From Impatiens glandulifera (Eukaryota > Streptophyta > Magnoliopsida > Ericales > Balsaminaceae): a stretch of DNA of 64,000 nt. Both the position numbers and the translations under genes were made by a program. This document shows positions 61,333 through 64,000 of the stretch, one piece after another (the stretch's first letter is position 1; every line of letters begins with the position of its first letter). The stretch spans positions 2,975,840 to 3,039,839 of the forward strand of contig NC_061863.1 of the NCBI RefSeq assembly GCF_907164915.1, written 5' to 3'. The notes beneath the pieces are model-generated. The model was given only the letters and a program-made list of their open reading frames with translations. It searched no databases and was not told the origin of the DNA.

Positions 61333-61378
61333 AAAAGCGAGCCCAACAAGAATTCGGGCCACAAACTCTAACAAAAAG
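61301..61378 (+). repeat. 41-bp tandem duplication of LTR end plus target site
   Basis: CCCAACAAGAATTCGGGCCA through TCTAACAAAAAG occurs at 61301-61337 and again at 61342-61378, copying the LTR terminus together with the AAAAG target duplication. Confidence 0.9.
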
Positions 61379-61446
61379 AGAGCATTTTCAAAGTTTGGAG
61401 TTTGGAGTTTGTATTAGCGAGGCTTAGAATTTGTAAATGTGAGTAC

Positions 61447-62341
61447 TGTTAGTATTCTTGTCTTAAAATAACAGAAAATATATATAAAATGGTGTTACAG
61501 ATAAATAAAAATAAATAAGATATACAAAGAACGAAATCACCGATTGAGATGTTGATTCGAGGCATGTGCTTAGCACATTTCCCTTAAAACAGTTCCACCG
61601 TCTCCTGTTTGTGCTGAAGCTTATCGTAGATGGCTGTCTCCCAGGGTACAACGAATCTAGTAGTGATTCAGCACCAGAATCACTACACAACGAACTTGAC
61701 CAACGTACCTGAACTATCACCGGGATCAAAGCAGAATTGTGTGAAGCCACAATTAAAATGATCAATGGAAGGTTTTTCTGAAAAACTAAGAAGTAGCTAG
61801 CTTCTTGTGATGTTGAAAATAAAACCAATTAAAATTCATTTAGGGTGATTGAAAGATATAAACTATGTAATTCTGCAATTGTTATATCTCTCCTTAACAA
61901 CGTATTATCAATTGAGATATATAAAGATAAATTAGCCAATCAACATAATGACTAATTTTTTAACGTAGGAATAAAATCAATTAATGCAATCAATTGCATT
62001 CTCATCAATTGCATGTGAAAGGTTTCAAATGTATGCATTTATCATTGCATTTGATTGAAAATTTCTCATTTGCACATTGATATTAATACCCATTTAACTG
62101 ACTCATTCAATTAATATTTAATCCAAATATATTATTTATTTTTATGCAATAAAATGCATTATGCAAATAAATTAAACCCCACTTGGATTAATGGAAAAAT
62201 GCTACATTTTGCTATTTTTCCAATGTGGACAAATCCACTAACTCGATTTTATTCTTGGGACTCACCCAATCTCAGAATTGTTTTTGAATTCTCATTTTCA
62301 TTCATATAATGGAAATAATCTACATAGTCTAAATTCCAACA
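61447..62341 (-). mobile_element. 3' LTR of a minus-strand Copia element
   Basis: On the minus strand the purine tract CATGTGGGGGATTG (62342-62355) directly precedes TGTTGGAATTT, the LTR start at 62341. The LTR runs about 895 bp to a CA at 61447-61448. Contains a GC-richer R/U5-like block with GACAGCCATCTACGATAAGC. The outer boundary is inferred from one TG dinucleotide. Confidence 0.65.
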
Positions 62342-64000
62342 ATCCCCCACATGAATGGAAATTGAAAGATTAACCCGGTGAAGGTTCAACAGTTGAATTC
62401 TACATAGGATAGGTAGGTGTAACCCTTTGAACCTTCCCTTGTGAAAGCATATAACTTTACTAGCTGATTAGTAGACTCGATGTCCTTGAACTATTCTGCC
62501 TTTTGTGTAAACGATTACACACTTTCACATAGAATTCTCCCTGATACATGTCAAGCTCTCATGGTTGTGTCCATTTTGGCCATGGAACACGCGCCTGGTT
62601 CTGTGAGAGGGTCTAGAATTGAGCCGTGCAATTCCTTCGAAGCGGCCCCACTTCTCCCTCACATAGGTGATCTCTTTGCTCACAAAGAATCATTAAAAGC
62701 GATATGCTTATCCTCGTCAAAATATATATTGTTTTATTATAGGATTATTCCTCAACAATAACTTTCCAAGTTAGTACAATTAGGTTGTCCCATTGAACCT
62801 AGTTCTTGGGATCTCCAGTCTGCATAGGTTGGGTTTTCCTTCATACCAACTTATAATAGGCTAATGTCTCAAAAGACCTCAAACTATCTCTCTATTCAAT
62901 AATTTGATTAGTGGATCCACAATGTTATCTTTGACTTACATAGTCAAATGTGATAACTCTATTAGAGAGTATAGTCTAATGACATTATGTCTAAGACGTG
63001 CATGTCTAGACTTGTCACTGACTCTAAGCTTGTCCAATTTCTAATTACTATCACAATAATTAGAAATTTATGTTGGTACATTCTTAGTTAACTTTGGAAC
63101 ATCTTCTAATAAGAAGCATATGATTCATACATGCTTATCATTTAATTTTTTTTATGAAAATATTGTTTACTTGGCTAACTAGTAGACAAAATGTCTTTGA
63201 ACTATTCTGCCTTTGTGTAAACGATTATATATTTTACATAAAAATATTTTATTTTTTCGACATAAGTCAAAATTATAGATTATAACGTTTAATCTATCCA
63301 TCATAATTTTCTTAGAAGATTTCCATACGTAGATTGCACTTCTAAGTGTAAACATATTCACTTTAAGACGTAAAGTTTTTCATTTAATAATATCAATATA
63401 TCATTTGATAACAACATGATATTTCGTTTAGTGCAATTCATATCCTTTATGAATTTAATCATTTTTATCGTAATTTTCAACGATAGAAATATCGTACAAA
63501 AGACACGTAATGAAATAACTTTCATTGTCTTCATGATATATATAATTGTCACATCCACTTTATAATAAAAGTATGATCAAATTTTTTATATCATTATTAT
63601 AAAATTTGTTATAAGTCATATCAAGACTTTATAAATTTTATTTTTCATTTATTTCATAAAATCCTTTTGAAGACATTGGTTCTTCAAAATTTTATGAAAA
63701 TAATGTCAAAATATGACACGTCTCTTGATTTCAAAATTCTCAAATCTAAAATATCGATATGAACACCAACTCAGCAAATATAAACAAGATATTTTCTTGT
63801 TATTTTATTTTTTTTTATAAAGTTGCGCAACTTTATCTTTTATGGAGAATATATTTCTCTAACAACAAATAATTTTTACATTTATCATAATATACACAAT
63901 TCTTTTTGTGTTATAATCAATAAAAAATATTTGCCCCCACATTCGTGTTGGTATCCTTTTTAAATCACACACATTTGTATGATTTAAATCAATGATTTTC
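62342..64000 (-). mobile_element. Noncoding interior of the same Copia element, open at window end
   Basis: Between the polypurine tract and the window end no RT or RNase H frame is found. The segment GACTCGATGTCCTTGAACTA (62474) with TCTGCCTTTTGTGTAAACGA recurs diverged at 63188-63230, a ~710-bp spaced repeat. The rest becomes AT-rich. The coding part, if present, lies beyond 64000. Confidence 0.5.

Noticed and set aside
61463..61828. 121-codon minus-strand frame
   Set aside because: It lies in a Copia LTR and shows no domain.

Overview
The window looks like AT-rich, transposon-laden nuclear DNA of a flowering plant. There are no bacterial-style operons, almost every long coding remnant is a retrotransposon, and the only intact genes are small intronless genes for secreted cysteine-rich proteins. 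The taxon cannot be read directly. A degraded ORF at 55.8-57.6 kb recalls a transposon-associated protein family I know from Lamiales, which is a weak hint only.

The core is a tandem array of five paralogous minus-strand genes (ATG at 1479, 11098, 25553, 38410 and 50998). Each encodes a signal peptide, a Pro-rich linker and a six-cysteine C-terminal domain spaced C-x9-C-x17-CC-x9-C-x16/17-C, which fits the prolamin-like/ECA1-gametogenesis-related family (EC1 relatives). In two paralogs the linker has grown into 9 and 12 copies of a 19-20 residue Trp/Pro/Lys-Arg repeat. The other three have two copies or none.

Each gene sits in a multi-kilobase duplicated unit: U1 1-10032, U2 10033-24504, U3 24505-36758, U4 36759-about 47220, and a truncated U5 about 50380-52740. 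Comparing units gives clean filled and empty sites for nested elements. A tRNA-derived SINE is shared by U1-U3. A large hAT-like TIR element is shared by U1-U3. Inside it U1 and U2 share a long-TIR Mutator-like element and one Copia insertion, which is full length in U2 and a solo LTR at the identical target site in U1. U1 and U2 also share a TRIM. U3 alone has two Helitrons and a TIR MITE. U4 alone has a Copia element lacking RNase H, a gag-only Gypsy element with LTRs (TR-GAG-like) and a histone H3 C-terminal fragment. The inferred order is U5 and U4 oldest, then U3, then the U1/U2 split, with later gene conversion of the U1 linker from a U4-like copy.

Right of the array (about 53-64 kb) lie a decayed retroelement with two unrelated tandem-repeat arrays around a broken ORF, a perfect 30-bp palindrome, a Copia solo LTR whose end and target duplication are themselves duplicated, and the LTR plus noncoding interior of another Copia element that runs off the window.

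The most novel biology is the secreted gene family: repeated dibasic (KR) ends after Pro-rich 19-20-mers could mean a multi-peptide precursor fused to a gamete-type Cys-rich domain. That reading is inference.
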